NCBI GenBank assembly: GCA_963850415.1 | Contig: CAWKLE010000003.1 | Span: 558,001-622,000 of the forward strand | DNA: 64,000 nt | Direction of reading: 5' to 3' | Source: VAXT01 sp963850415 | GTDB lineage: Bacteria; Actinomycetota; Thermoleophilia; Gaiellales; Gaiellaceae | Shown here: positions 41,561 to 50,316 of the stretch, in pieces | Numbering within the stretch: the first letter of the stretch is position 1 | Layout: each line of letters starts with the position of its first letter | Position numbers and translations under genes: made by a program | The notes under the pieces: generated by a model | What the model was told of the DNA's origin: nothing | The model's input: the letters and a program-made list of their open reading frames with translations, nothing else | The model's database searches: none

Positions 41561-42499
41561 TCAGGTCAGGATTTCGTCGACCAGCGCGCGCTCGCGGTCT
41601 GCTGCGCCGCTGCGCTCCTCGTGATGGCTCGTGACCATCTCACTGAGCAGCCCGAGGGAGAAGAACTGGAGGCCGACGACGACGAGCAGGACGCCGAGGA
41701 TGAGCAGTGGGCGCTGGCCGATCGCGTGCCCGGTCGCCTTGAGCACGGTCAGGTAGACGAGGATCGCCGTCCCGGCGGCGCCGAGGAGGAGGCCCAGTCC
41801 GCCGAAGAGGTGGAGCGGGCGGTGCCGGTAGCGGCCCATGAACGTCACGGTCAGCAGGTCGAGGAAGCCGCGGAGGTAGCGCTCGAGCCCGTAGCGCGAG
41901 CTTCCGTGCGGCCGCGGGCGGTGGTTGACGGACAGCTCGGCGACGCGGAAGCCGCGGTAGTGCGCGAGGACCGGGATGAATCGGTGCAGCTCGCCGTACA
42001 GCGCCATGCCCTGCACGACCTCGGCTCGGTAGGCCTTGAGCCCGCAGTTCATGTCATGCAGCCGGAGGCCGGAGACGCGGCCTGTGACGGCGTTGAAGAT
42101 GCGCGAGACCGCTCGTCGCCGGAGCGGGTCCCGGCGCTGGGCTTTCCAGCCCGACACGAGGTCGAAGCCCTCGTCCAGCTTGGCGAGCAGGCGCGGGATC
42201 TCGCCCGGGTCGTCCTGGAGGTCGCCGTCGATCGTGACGACGATCTCGCCGTCGGCATGGGCGAATCCCGCGGCGAGTGCGGCCGACTTGCCGAAGTTCC
42301 GGCGCAGCCGAACGACCTTCGTGTTCGTGGTCCGGGCGTGGAGCCTCGTCAGCGCGGCGAACGTGCCGTCCTGCGAGCCGTCGTCGACGAAGACCGCCTC
42401 CCAGGGCTCGTCGCCGGGCTGGAGCGCGGCCTCGAGCTCCTCGTAGAGGAGGGCGACGCTCCGCTCCTCGTCGTGAACGGGGACGACGACCGAGATCAC
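41561..42499 (-). CDS. Polyprenyl-phosphate glycosyltransferase (GT2, DPM1/GtrB-like)
   Basis: 312 residues from GTG 42499. GT2 motifs: SVVVPVHDEERSV, EAVFVDDGSQDGT, RRNFGKSAALAAGFAHA, VVTIDGDLQDDP (metal-binding DxD), and a conserved HRPRPHGSSRYG. Two C-terminal membrane helices follow (~230-255, 268-292). Such enzymes charge undecaprenyl or decaprenyl phosphate with a sugar that GT-C enzymes, several of which are encoded nearby, then use outside the membrane. Confidence 0.9.
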   Translation of the reverse strand: MISVVVPVHDEERSVALLYEELEAALQPGDEPWEAVFVDDGSQDGTFAALTRLHARTTNTKVVRLRRNFGKSAALAAGFAHADGEIVVTIDGDLQDDPGEIPRLLAKLDEGFDLVSGWKAQRRDPLRRRAVSRIFNAVTGRVSGLRLHDMNCGLKAYRAEVVQGMALYGELHRFIPVLAHYRGFRVAELSVNHRPRPHGSSRYGLERYLRGFLDLLTVTFMGRYRHRPLHLFGGLGLLLGAAGTAILVYLTVLKATGHAIGQRPLLILGVLLVVVGLQFFSLGLLSEMVTSHHEERSGAADRERALVDEILT

Positions 42500-42527
42500 G
42501 GTTTGGAGCCTAGCCGCGTGCCTGGGA

Positions 42528-43754
42528 TTACGGAGGCGGTGGAGGCGGCGAGGGAGGAGGCTGCGGCGCAGGAGGTGGCTGGGGCGGCGGCGGAGGCGGG
42601 GGCGGCGGAGGCGGGGGCGGTGGGGGCGGTGGGGGCGGAGGCGGTGGGGGCGGTGGTGGAGGCGGGGGCGGTGGGGGCGGTGGGGGCGGAGGCGGTGGGG
42701 GCGGTGGTGGAGGCGGGGGCGGTGGGGGCGGAGGCGGTGGGGGCGGCGGAGGAGGAGGAGTCACCGTCGTGGAGGCGGGAAGAGGCGTGTTCGAATCGCC
42801 CTGCGTGGCGATGACCGCCAGGGCCGCACCGACGATGACGAGCAGAGCCAACGCGATCAGCCCGATCGCCCATGGCGACCACCGCCGGTCCTCGGGCTGC
42901 GCGATGACCTGCGTGCCCGCGGCCGGCATCACTTGCGTGGCCGCTCCGCCGAGCGTTGCTGCGGTCGCGCCGGTCAACAGGCCGACGAGCGCCGAGCCGT
43001 CTGGAGGCCGCTCGGCAGGTTCCTTGGCCAGCGACTCCTCCGCGATCGCGGCGAGGTCGTGCGGCGCGTCGGGCCGGAAGGCGCTCACGGGCGGAGGAAG
43101 ATCGTGCAGCTGGCGGCGCACCAGGTCGACCGCGTTCGTGGACTCGAACGGGAGTCGCCCCGTCAAAATCCGGTACAGGATCACGCCGAACGAGTAGACG
43201 TCGCTCGCAGGCGTGGCGCCTTCGCCCGAGGCCTGCTCCGGGGACATGTACGCGGCCGTTCCGATCAGCGTGCCGGCCTCGGTCAGCGTGTCCACTCCCG
43301 ACATCCGGGCGATGCCGAAGTCGGAGACTTTCGCGCGGCCCTCCTCGTCGAACAGGATGTTGGCCGGCTTCAGATCGCGGTGAACGAGCCCATGCCCGTG
43401 CGCGTGCGCGAGCCCGGCCGCGACCTCCGTCGCGATCTTCCGCGTCTCCGCGTCCGGCAGCGGGCCGCCCTGGCCGAGACGCTCCTCGAGCGTGCCTCCC
43501 GGCAGGTGCTCGAAGACCATGAACGGCCGCCCGCCCTCGCTTCCGTAGTCGTAGAGACGGCAGATGTTGGGATGCGACAGCGAGGCGACGGCCCGCGCCT
43601 CGCGGTCGAAACGCTGCGGATCGGCGTCCGCGCGGAGCAGCTTGAGCGCGACCGGACGTCCGAGCTGCGTGTCGGTTGCGAGCCAGACCTCGGCCATCGA
43701 CCCGGCGCCCAGCTGCTGCTCCAGCCGATAGCGGCCAGCGATTGTCTCGCTCAT
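42528..43754 (-). CDS. Serine/threonine protein kinase with extracytoplasmic polyproline tail
   Basis: 408 residues from ATG 43754. Kinase domain (1-260): glycine loop LGAGSMAEVWLA, VAIK-type Lys in VALKLL, HRDLKPANILFDE, DFGIARMSG, GTAAYMSPEQASGE. One membrane helix (IGLIALALLVIVGAALAVIAT) precedes a short spacer and about 80 residues that are nearly all proline. There are no PASTA repeats. The tail is encoded by 51-bp tandem units. The start is only 13 bp from the divergent moeA start. Signal and targets are unknown. Confidence 0.9.
   Translation of the reverse strand: MSETIAGRYRLEQQLGAGSMAEVWLATDTQLGRPVALKLLRADADPQRFDREARAVASLSHPNICRLYDYGSEGGRPFMVFEHLPGGTLEERLGQGGPLPDAETRKIATEVAAGLAHAHGHGLVHRDLKPANILFDEEGRAKVSDFGIARMSGVDTLTEAGTLIGTAAYMSPEQASGEGATPASDVYSFGVILYRILTGRLPFESTNAVDLVRRQLHDLPPPVSAFRPDAPHDLAAIAEESLAKEPAERPPDGSALVGLLTGATAATLGGAATQVMPAAGTQVIAQPEDRRWSPWAIGLIALALLVIVGAALAVIATQGDSNTPLPASTTVTPPPPPPPPPPPPPPPPPPPPPPPPPPPPPPPPPPPPPPPPPPPPPPPPPPPPPPPPPPPQPPPAPQPPPSPPPPPP
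42610..42760. repeat. 51-bp tandem repeat encoding polyproline
   Basis: A 51-bp unit beginning GGCGGGGGCGGTGGGGGC on the plus strand occurs at 42610-42660 and 42661-42711, with a third, 9-bp-shorter unit from 42712. It encodes the polyproline tail of the kinase on the minus strand and is a likely place for copy-number change or assembly error. Confidence 0.85.
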
Positions 43755-43767
43755 TCGGAAGTAGCTT

Positions 43768-44976
43768 ATGGGCGCCTTGGCCGCGACCAGAAATCTGATC
43801 TCGATCGATGACGCGCGCCGCCTCGTGCTCGACCGGGTAGAGCGCTTGCCGGCCGAGACTCGCGACCTCGAGACCGCGGCCGGCAGGGTGCTCGCCGAGG
43901 ACGCAGCCACGACCGTCGACCTGCCGCCGTTCGACAGCTCTGCGATGGACGGCTTCGCGCTGCGGTCGTCCGACACGCCCGGACGACTGCCCGTCGTCCA
44001 TCGGATTGCCGCCGGCGCGCCGGCTCCCCGCTCGCTCGAGGCCGGTGAGGCGATGGGCATTGCAACCGGCGGCCTCGTACCGGAGGGAGCCGATGCCGTC
44101 ATCCCCTTCGAGTATGTTGTCGAGAATGACAACGCGATCGAAGTCGAGCAGCCGGTCGAGCGGGGCGCAAACGTGCGCCCGGCCGGAGGAGACATCGGCG
44201 CGGGCGAGACCGTCGTCGAGGCAGGCGCGCGCCTGGAGGCGCGCCACCTCGCCGCGCTGGCCGCAGCGGGCCTTCCCGAGGTGCAGGTCGCCCGGAGGCC
44301 GCGGGCCGCCGTCGTCGTGACGGGCAGCGAGCTGCGCCCGCCGGGCGAGGAGCTGGAACCGGGACAGATCTACGAGGCGAACGGAGTCCTGCTCGAGGCT
44401 CAACTGGTCTCGGCCGGAGCCGAGGTCGAGCGGGCGAGCCCGGTCCTCGACGAGGAAGCGGCCCATCGCGCCGCCCTCGCCCACGGGCTCGAGGCCGACG
44501 TCCTCGTGACCTCGGGCGGGGTTTCGGTCGGCCCGCACGACCTGGTTCGGTCGATCCTGGCCGAGCTCGGAGTCGAGGAGGTCTTCTGGGGCGTCTCGGT
44601 GAAGCCGGGCAAGCCGATCTCGTTCGGCGTTGCCCGAAACCGGCTCGTGTTCGGCCTGCCCGGAAACCCGGTGTCGGTGCTTGTGGGCTTCGAGCTCTTC
44701 GTCAGGCCGGCTCTGCTGGCGCTGCAGGGCGAAACCGATCCAGGGCCGCGCTTCGAACGCGGCGTGCTCGGCTCGCAGCTGACACGAAACCCCGGTCGAG
44801 ACGAGCTCGTCCGAGCCCGAGTTCGCCGACCCTCCGACGGCCCGGTCCTCGACCCACTGGCCGGTCGCGAGTCGCACATGATCGCGCGGGCAGCGGCGGC
44901 GGATGCGCTGGTTCTCATCCCGCGCGGCGACGGCGATCTCGCCGCGGGCGAGCGCGTCGAGTTCCTGCGGATCTAG
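43768..44976 (+). CDS. moeA: Molybdopterin molybdenumtransferase
   Basis: 402 residues. MoeA features: ETAAGRVLAEDA, PPFDSSAMDGFALRS, EAMGIATGGLVPEGADAV, RPAGGDIGAGE, VVVTGSELRPPGEEL, YEANGVLL, VTSGGVSVGPHDL, VKPGKPISFG and FGLPGNPVSV. It inserts molybdate into adenylylated molybdopterin. moaC and moaB lie 9 kb away. It diverges from the kinase gene with 13 bp between start codons and converges with the M28 peptidase gene with no gap. Confidence 0.94.
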   Translation: MGALAATRNLISIDDARRLVLDRVERLPAETRDLETAAGRVLAEDAATTVDLPPFDSSAMDGFALRSSDTPGRLPVVHRIAAGAPAPRSLEAGEAMGIATGGLVPEGADAVIPFEYVVENDNAIEVEQPVERGANVRPAGGDIGAGETVVEAGARLEARHLAALAAAGLPEVQVARRPRAAVVVTGSELRPPGEELEPGQIYEANGVLLEAQLVSAGAEVERASPVLDEEAAHRAALAHGLEADVLVTSGGVSVGPHDLVRSILAELGVEEVFWGVSVKPGKPISFGVARNRLVFGLPGNPVSVLVGFELFVRPALLALQGETDPGPRFERGVLGSQLTRNPGRDELVRARVRRPSDGPVLDPLAGRESHMIARAAAADALVLIPRGDGDLAAGERVEFLRI

Positions 44977-46857
44977 CTAGGGCTCGACCGCCCGCTGGTG
45001 CCGCTCGTCCGGCCGCCTCCGGCTCCGGGAGGCCAGCACTGCCCTTCGAACCAGGCGTCTCGCAGGCCCGAGCCGCGGTCGTTCGGCCGCACTCGGATAC
45101 GGCGCGTACCGGCGCGCGGTGATCGCGCTCAACTGGGCGGCGACCGCGAGCCAGGCGCCGCCGACGAGCAGTGTCGGGAGCTTCACGTAGCCGACCGCCG
45201 CGAGCTGCCCGAGGTACCACGGCGCGTCGAGCCCGAGCCCGAGCCGCGTCGCGAACGAGCCGACGAGGAGCAGCGGCCCGAGAAAGCCGCCGACGAGCGC
45301 CGCGAGCTGGATCGGAGCCGGCCTGTTTCGCGTCTGGGCGAGCCAGATCCACGCGTGCAGGGAAGGCAGGACGAAGATGACGGCGTACGGGTTCAGCGCC
45401 ACGATCAGGAGTGAGAGCACGGCAAGCGCGAGCAGCGCGGCGACCTGGCCCGAGAGCTCCTCGCCGTCGCCCAACGGCCGTCTCGGGACGAGCCGATCGC
45501 GCCCGAAGAGCCAGCCGAGCGCCAGAAGGCAGCCGTACACGACCAGCGCGACGACCGGCCACTGCGTTCCGGGCGACAGCTCCGGCGCAAGCGGCCGAGC
45601 CGCGCCCGTTGCCCACGCTCCGAGGAGCGCGAAGAGCTCGAAGAGCAGCACGGCGAAGAGCCAGAACAGCAGCCGCGTGCGGTAGCTCCTCAGCGCCGGA
45701 GCGAGCGGAATGTGTCTCCGGCGCAGGTGCGCGAACAGGTCGACGATCACCGCCAGCGCGGGAAGCATGGCGGTGACGAGGATCAGCACGATCGCCCAGC
45801 CGCGGACGACGCGCCCGCCGAGGTAGATGTAGCTCGACGTCCCTTCCGCGAGCTCGACGTCGTTGTCGAGCGACTCGAGCAGCGCCTGGCCCGAGCGCCC
45901 GATTCGGGTCAACCGTGCGCTGTTCAGGCGATCAGGCGTGTCGCCGAAGGCAGGCGGCGGGCGGTCGCCGCCGGAGGTGAGCGCGACGGCCGCGACCCCG
46001 TGTGCAACGAACGGCGCCTGCTCGTACAGGCTGAGTGGGAAGGCCAGGTCGAGCAGCTGCGCGAACGCGCGCGGCCAGGTCGGCTCCACGCCGGTCTGCT
46101 CGGCCAGCCTGGCCGACGCCGTGCGAACGAGCACCGGTGACGCGAATCTCGATGTGTCGCCGGAGAACACGATGTGCGGCCGGCCGTTGCCGGCGATCGC
46201 GTCGAGATCGACGACGGCGACGACACGGTCGCGATACCGGTAGTGGGTGATGAAGTGCTGGACGCCGAGGCCCCCGAACGAGCCGGCATCGCTGGAGAGA
46301 AACAGGATCGTGTGCGTCGGCTGCGGTGGCCGCGGCGGCGCTTGCGGCGTCGCGTACGAGCGCGCCAGCTCGAGGAGCGCGGCCGTCCCCGACCCGTTGT
46401 CGTTCGCGCCGGGGCTGGCACCGGTGTTGTCGCGGTGTGCGACGACGACGATCAGCTGGTTCGAACGGCCCTGGCGCACCGCGAGCAGGTTCTCCAGCTC
46501 GACGTTTCCGCGGCCGGGGATTTTCGCGTGAAAACGCTCTCGACCAAGCTCCAGGCCGTACTGCCCGAGCCGTTGAGCGACCCAGTTCGCCGCCCGCCGC
46601 GCGCCTCGTGAGCCAGGAACGCGGTCAGGATTGGTGTTCGCGAACTGTTCTGCGGTCAGTCGCGCGCTCGCGCCGTCGAAGTCCGGCTGGAGGGTCGGCG
46701 CAAGCAGCGGGTGCGGGTGGAAGACCGTGAACGCGGCGATCAGCAGCGGGATGCCGACGAGCAGCCACGTGCCCCGGTACATACGGCTGTTGACGGGCCG
46801 ATCGAGTGATCCCGGACGCGCCCGGCGCCGTTCCCTGAAGGGCGGTTGGGCGGCCAT
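44977..46857 (-). CDS. M28-family zinc aminopeptidase-like membrane protein
   Basis: 626 residues from ATG 46857. After an N-terminal membrane helix (LLVGIPLLIAAFTVF) comes an extracellular M28 domain: VVVAHRDNTGASPGANDNGSGTAALLELAR holds the first metal ligands (written from residues ~150-180), although H-x-D reads HRD; then LFLSSDAGSFGGLGVQHF in place of the usual EE motif, so metal binding may be altered. The C-terminal half has about seven membrane segments. The function is unclear; an inactive or non-peptidase role is possible. Confidence 0.75.
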   Translation of the reverse strand: MAAQPPFRERRRARPGSLDRPVNSRMYRGTWLLVGIPLLIAAFTVFHPHPLLAPTLQPDFDGASARLTAEQFANTNPDRVPGSRGARRAANWVAQRLGQYGLELGRERFHAKIPGRGNVELENLLAVRQGRSNQLIVVVAHRDNTGASPGANDNGSGTAALLELARSYATPQAPPRPPQPTHTILFLSSDAGSFGGLGVQHFITHYRYRDRVVAVVDLDAIAGNGRPHIVFSGDTSRFASPVLVRTASARLAEQTGVEPTWPRAFAQLLDLAFPLSLYEQAPFVAHGVAAVALTSGGDRPPPAFGDTPDRLNSARLTRIGRSGQALLESLDNDVELAEGTSSYIYLGGRVVRGWAIVLILVTAMLPALAVIVDLFAHLRRRHIPLAPALRSYRTRLLFWLFAVLLFELFALLGAWATGAARPLAPELSPGTQWPVVALVVYGCLLALGWLFGRDRLVPRRPLGDGEELSGQVAALLALAVLSLLIVALNPYAVIFVLPSLHAWIWLAQTRNRPAPIQLAALVGGFLGPLLLVGSFATRLGLGLDAPWYLGQLAAVGYVKLPTLLVGGAWLAVAAQLSAITARRYAPYPSAAERPRLGPARRLVRRAVLASRSRRRPDERHQRAVEP

Positions 46858-46898
46858 GCGTGGCAATAGTAGGCCCGGCCCCGGCACAATTACCTCGG

Positions 46899-47597
46899 AT
46901 GCCGGACTCTTCGACCATCCTCCTCGTCGACGACGAGGACTCTGTCCAGAAGCTCCTGACCTATCCGCTCGAGCGCGACGGGTTCCGAGTCGTGTCGGCG
47001 CGGGACGGCGAAGAGGCGCTGTTGCGTTTCGCCGAGGAAGCGGTCGACCTCGTCGTGCTCGACATCATGCTGCCGAAGCTCGACGGGCTCGAGGTCTGCA
47101 AGCGTCTGCGCGCGGAGAGCTCGGTGCCGATCATCATGCTCACGGCCCGCGACGACGAGTTCGACACGGTTCTCGGCCTCGAGCTCGGCGCGGACGATTA
47201 CATCACGAAGCCGTTCTCGATCCGCGAGTTCCGCAGCCGTGTCCGTGCGCTGCTGCGCAGAGCCGGCGCGTCTCGACGTGACGTTCCCGAAGCCGAGCCG
47301 CTCGAGTCGGGCGCGCTCCAGCTCGATCTCGATCGCCGCGAGGCGAGGGTCGACGGCCGGTCGCTCGAGCTGACGTACGTCGAGTTCGAGCTGCTGCGGA
47401 CGCTCGTCGCCCAGCCCGGCAAGGTTTTCAGCCGCCGCGCGCTCCTACAGGCGATCTGGGGCGATTCCTCCTACCGAGAGCCGCGGACGATCGACGTCCA
47501 CGTCCGCCACCTGCGCGAGAAGGTGGAAGAGGACCCCAGCGAGCCGGAGCTGATCCTCACCGTGCGCGGCGCCGGCTACCGGCTGCGCGAGGCATGA
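46899..47597 (+). CDS. Two-component response regulator, OmpR/PhoB family
   Basis: 232 residues from ATG 46899. Receiver domain: ILLVDDEDSVQKLL, phosphoacceptor Asp in LVVLDIMLPKLDG, IIMLTARDDEFD and the Lys in DDYITKPFS. Winged-helix output: LDRREARVDGRSLELTYVEFELL, RALLQAIWGDSSYREPRTIDVHVRHLREKVE. Overlaps the histidine kinase gene (ATGA). The 3'-adjacent htrA suggests an envelope-stress regulon. Confidence 0.95.
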   Translation: MPDSSTILLVDDEDSVQKLLTYPLERDGFRVVSARDGEEALLRFAEEAVDLVVLDIMLPKLDGLEVCKRLRAESSVPIIMLTARDDEFDTVLGLELGADDYITKPFSIREFRSRVRALLRRAGASRRDVPEAEPLESGALQLDLDRREARVDGRSLELTYVEFELLRTLVAQPGKVFSRRALLQAIWGDSSYREPRTIDVHVRHLREKVEEDPSEPELILTVRGAGYRLREA

Positions 47598-49009
47598 GAC
47601 ACCTGCGGACCGTCGGCGCGCGCCTGGCCCTGGCGCTTCTGCTCGTCGTCGCTGCCGTGCTCGCGTTCGTCTATCTGATCGTGACGCCGTCGCTCGAGGA
47701 CCGGCTCATCGGCTCTCGGCAAGATCAGGTGGCGGGGATCGCAGACGAGGTCGCCGGGCGCTGGCCGCCACCGCCGTCGCTCACTCCGGATCAGCTCGCT
47801 GCCAGCTACGCGGCCGCCACGAACACACGCGTGAGGATCTTTGGCGTCGACAACCGCGCGCCGCTGTCACTGAGCGCGATCACGGACAAGGGGGGCGGGC
47901 CGACTGTGCTCGCAACCGACTCGGACCCGGTGGCACTGAAGGCCGCGACCACACTCGACTCCGAGCGAGGAGTCGTGACGTTGGGCGATCGGCGGTTCGC
48001 AGAGGCTGCCCAGCCCTCGGCGGACGGGAAGTACGTCTTTCTCGTCTCGAACTCGATCGAGGACTCGCTGGGGAGCGTTGAGCTCGTCAAGCATCGTCTG
48101 TTCATCTCCGCTCTCTTTGCGCTTGCGGCCGCATTGCTCCTGGGCTACGCGGGAGCACGGCTCTTCGCGCGGCGGATCCGTCGTCTCGAGCGGGCGGCCG
48201 AACGCATCGCGAACGGCAAGTTCGACGAGCCGATCGTCGACACGAGCCCCGACGAGCTCGGCCAGCTCGCCCGCGCCTTCGAACGCATGCGCCAGCGTCT
48301 CGCCGGCCTCGAGCACGCCCGCCGCGAGTTCATCGCCAACGCGTCCCACGAGCTGCGGACGCCGCTGTTCTCGCTGGGCGGGCACCTCGAGCTGCTCGTC
48401 GAAGAGGAGCTCGACGACGCGACCAGGCGCGAGTTCCTCGGGCGCATGCGCGAACAGGTCGACCGCCTGACGAAGCTCGCCGGCGAGCTGCTCGACCTCT
48501 CCCGTCTCGATGCCGGCCGCCTGCGGGTCGACCGCGATCCGGTCGACCTCGCCCAGGTGACCGAGCTCCTGCTCGAGGAGTTCGACTCGTACGCTCAGGG
48601 GACGGGACACGAGCTCTCGAGGGACGGCGTCGACGGAGGGGCCACGGGCCTCGGCGACCAGCAGCGCATCCTCCAGGTCGGCCGTGCGCTCGTCGAGAAC
48701 GCCCTGCGCCATACACCCGCGGGCACGCACGTGCTCGTCAGCGCAAGTCGGAACGGCGACCGTGTCGCGCTCAGCGTCGAGGACGACGGCCCGGGCATCT
48801 CCGAGACCGCCTCGGTCCAGGTCTTCGAGCGCTTCTACCGCGGCGACACGGGCGGCCGCGCGTCTGGCAGCGGCCTCGGGCTCGCGATCGCGCGCGAGCT
48901 CGCCGTCGCCATGCACGGCGAGATCGAACTCGCCTCGGAGCCAGGGCGCACCGTTTTCACATTCTGGCTTCCGGCGGCATCCGCCACCTCCTCTCCTGCG
49001 ATCGAATAG
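47594..49009 (+). CDS. Two-component sensor histidine kinase
   Basis: 471 residues. Membrane helices at ~10-30 and ~170-190 enclose a ~140-residue extracytoplasmic sensor without a recognised fold; HAMP region RRIRRLERAAERIANGKFDEP; HisKA with FIANASHELRTPLFSLGGH (phospho-His); HATPase with VENALRHTPAGT, VEDDGPGI, FERFYRGDTGG and GSGLGLAIARELA. It pairs with the upstream response regulator. Confidence 0.95.
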   Translation: MRHLRTVGARLALALLLVVAAVLAFVYLIVTPSLEDRLIGSRQDQVAGIADEVAGRWPPPPSLTPDQLAASYAAATNTRVRIFGVDNRAPLSLSAITDKGGGPTVLATDSDPVALKAATTLDSERGVVTLGDRRFAEAAQPSADGKYVFLVSNSIEDSLGSVELVKHRLFISALFALAAALLLGYAGARLFARRIRRLERAAERIANGKFDEPIVDTSPDELGQLARAFERMRQRLAGLEHARREFIANASHELRTPLFSLGGHLELLVEEELDDATRREFLGRMREQVDRLTKLAGELLDLSRLDAGRLRVDRDPVDLAQVTELLLEEFDSYAQGTGHELSRDGVDGGATGLGDQQRILQVGRALVENALRHTPAGTHVLVSASRNGDRVALSVEDDGPGISETASVQVFERFYRGDTGGRASGSGLGLAIARELAVAMHGEIELASEPGRTVFTFWLPAASATSSPAIE

Positions 49010-49027
49010 GTTGTCAGGATAGACAAC
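49010..49027. promoter_or_regulatory. Possible operator in the htrA leader
   Basis: GTTGTC (49010-49015), 6-base spacer, GACAAC (49022-49027): a perfect dyad immediately after the kinase stop and 18 bp before the htrA start. It could be the binding site of the neighbouring regulator or a short mRNA hairpin. Confidence 0.35.
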
Positions 49028-49045
49028 GGAGCGGACGGAGCCGAG

Positions 49046-50266
49046 GTGGCTACAGTTGAGTCCGTGCGCCGGGGCCCAACGATCGCCATCGTCGCGCTCG
49101 CAGCCGCGGTGCTGGGAGGCGTCGTCGCAGTGCTCGTCGCTTCCGTGGCCGGGCTGACGGACCGTAAGACGACCACCGTCTACGTGCCGACGATCGCGAA
49201 CGAGTTCGGCCCGAGCAGGAACGAGCCGATCATGCGCGCGACGCCGCTGGGCGGGAAGGGCTTCAGCCCGTCGCGCATCTACACGGCGCGCTCGCCCGGT
49301 GTCGTGACGGTCTTCGCGTTCTTCGCCAAGGCCGGCGGTCAAGAGGCGCAGGGCTCCGGCTTCGTCGTCTCGCCGGCCGGGTACATCCTGACGAGCGCCC
49401 ACGTCGTCACGGACGCCGCCGAGTCGAGCAATCCGAGCAAGGCGCGCGACGTCTTCATCGTCTTCAACAACGGAGATCGGGTCCGGGCGAAGATCGTCGG
49501 CTGGGACGGCTACGACGACGTGGCCCTGCTCCAGGTCGATCCTGCCGCGCGCCGGCTCGTCACGGTTCCGCTCGGCGACTCGTCACGCGTGCGCCCAGGG
49601 GATCCGGTGGCGGCGCTGGGCACCCCGTTCGGCAACGAGAACTCGATCGCGGTCGGGGTCGTGTCGGCGATCCACCGCTCGATCTCGTCGCTGACGACGT
49701 CGTACAACGTCGTGGACGCGATCCAGACCGACGCTCCGATCACGCACGGGAACTCGGGCGGCCCGCTCTTCGACGCACGCGGGCGCGTGATCGGTATCAA
49801 CGCGCAGATCCGAAGCGAGTCCGGGGGCGCCGAAGGGGTCGGCTTCGCGATTCCGATCAACGCGGCGAAGCGGTCGATGGCGCAGCTGATCGCGACCGGC
49901 CAGGTGGTGTACGCATTCCTCGGAGTGACGACCGAGGACCTGACGCCGACGCTCGCGCGGCACCTCGGGTACTCGGTGAGCCGCGGCGCCATGGTCGGCC
50001 AGGTGCGGGCCGGCAGCCCGGCAGACCATGCCGGGCTACATGGAGGAAACGACGAGCAGACGTTCAACGGGCTCGACGTGACCAGCGGTGGAGACGTGAT
50101 CGTCGCCGTCGACGGACAGCCGGTGCGCAGCGCGGACCAGGTCGTGCGCGACGTCAGCTCCAGGCTTCCCGGCGAGACGATCAGCGTGACCGTCGTCCGC
50201 GGGCAGACGCGGAAGACACTGACCGCGAGGCTCGGCGCTCGGCCCGACGCGGAGACCAACCCCTAA
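49046..50266 (+). CDS. HtrA/DegP-type trypsin-like serine protease with PDZ domain
   Basis: 406 residues. One N-terminal membrane anchor (IAIVALAAAVLGGVVAVLVASVAG); protease triad His in LTSAHVVTD, Asp in GYDDVALLQ and Ser in HGNSGGPLFD; one PDZ domain from FLGVTTEDLT, with VIVAVDGQPV. It degrades or refolds damaged extracytoplasmic proteins. GTG 49046 is used; GTG 49064 (6 codons later) lies 7 bp after a TACAGT -10-like hexamer and could be a leaderless start. Confidence 0.93.
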   Translation: MATVESVRRGPTIAIVALAAAVLGGVVAVLVASVAGLTDRKTTTVYVPTIANEFGPSRNEPIMRATPLGGKGFSPSRIYTARSPGVVTVFAFFAKAGGQEAQGSGFVVSPAGYILTSAHVVTDAAESSNPSKARDVFIVFNNGDRVRAKIVGWDGYDDVALLQVDPAARRLVTVPLGDSSRVRPGDPVAALGTPFGNENSIAVGVVSAIHRSISSLTTSYNVVDAIQTDAPITHGNSGGPLFDARGRVIGINAQIRSESGGAEGVGFAIPINAAKRSMAQLIATGQVVYAFLGVTTEDLTPTLARHLGYSVSRGAMVGQVRAGSPADHAGLHGGNDEQTFNGLDVTSGGDVIVAVDGQPVRSADQVVRDVSSRLPGETISVTVVRGQTRKTLTARLGARPDAETNP

Positions 50267-50274
50267 TCGATGAC

Positions 50275-50299
50275 GTTAAGGAAGCCGGTTACCGGGTAC
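50275..50299 (+). promoter_or_regulatory. Sigma-B-like promoter
   Basis: GTTAAG (50275-50280), 13-bp spacer, GGGTAC (50294-50299). This matches the general-stress sigma pattern GTTTAA-N12-15-GGGTAT with one mismatch in the -35 and one in the -10. It lies 17 bp upstream of the RsbW-like gene start, leaving a very short leader. Confidence 0.6.
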
Positions 50300-50316
50300 C
50301 AACAGGGCAAAAGCTG

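Noticed and set aside
42610..42760. Possible CRISPR or satellite array
   Set aside because: No spacers; the units encode the kinase's polyproline tail in frame.
41621..42814. 397-codon plus-strand frame containing Ala/Gly/Val/Glu repeats
   Set aside because: Antisense of the GT2 and kinase genes; the repeats mirror the polyproline codons.
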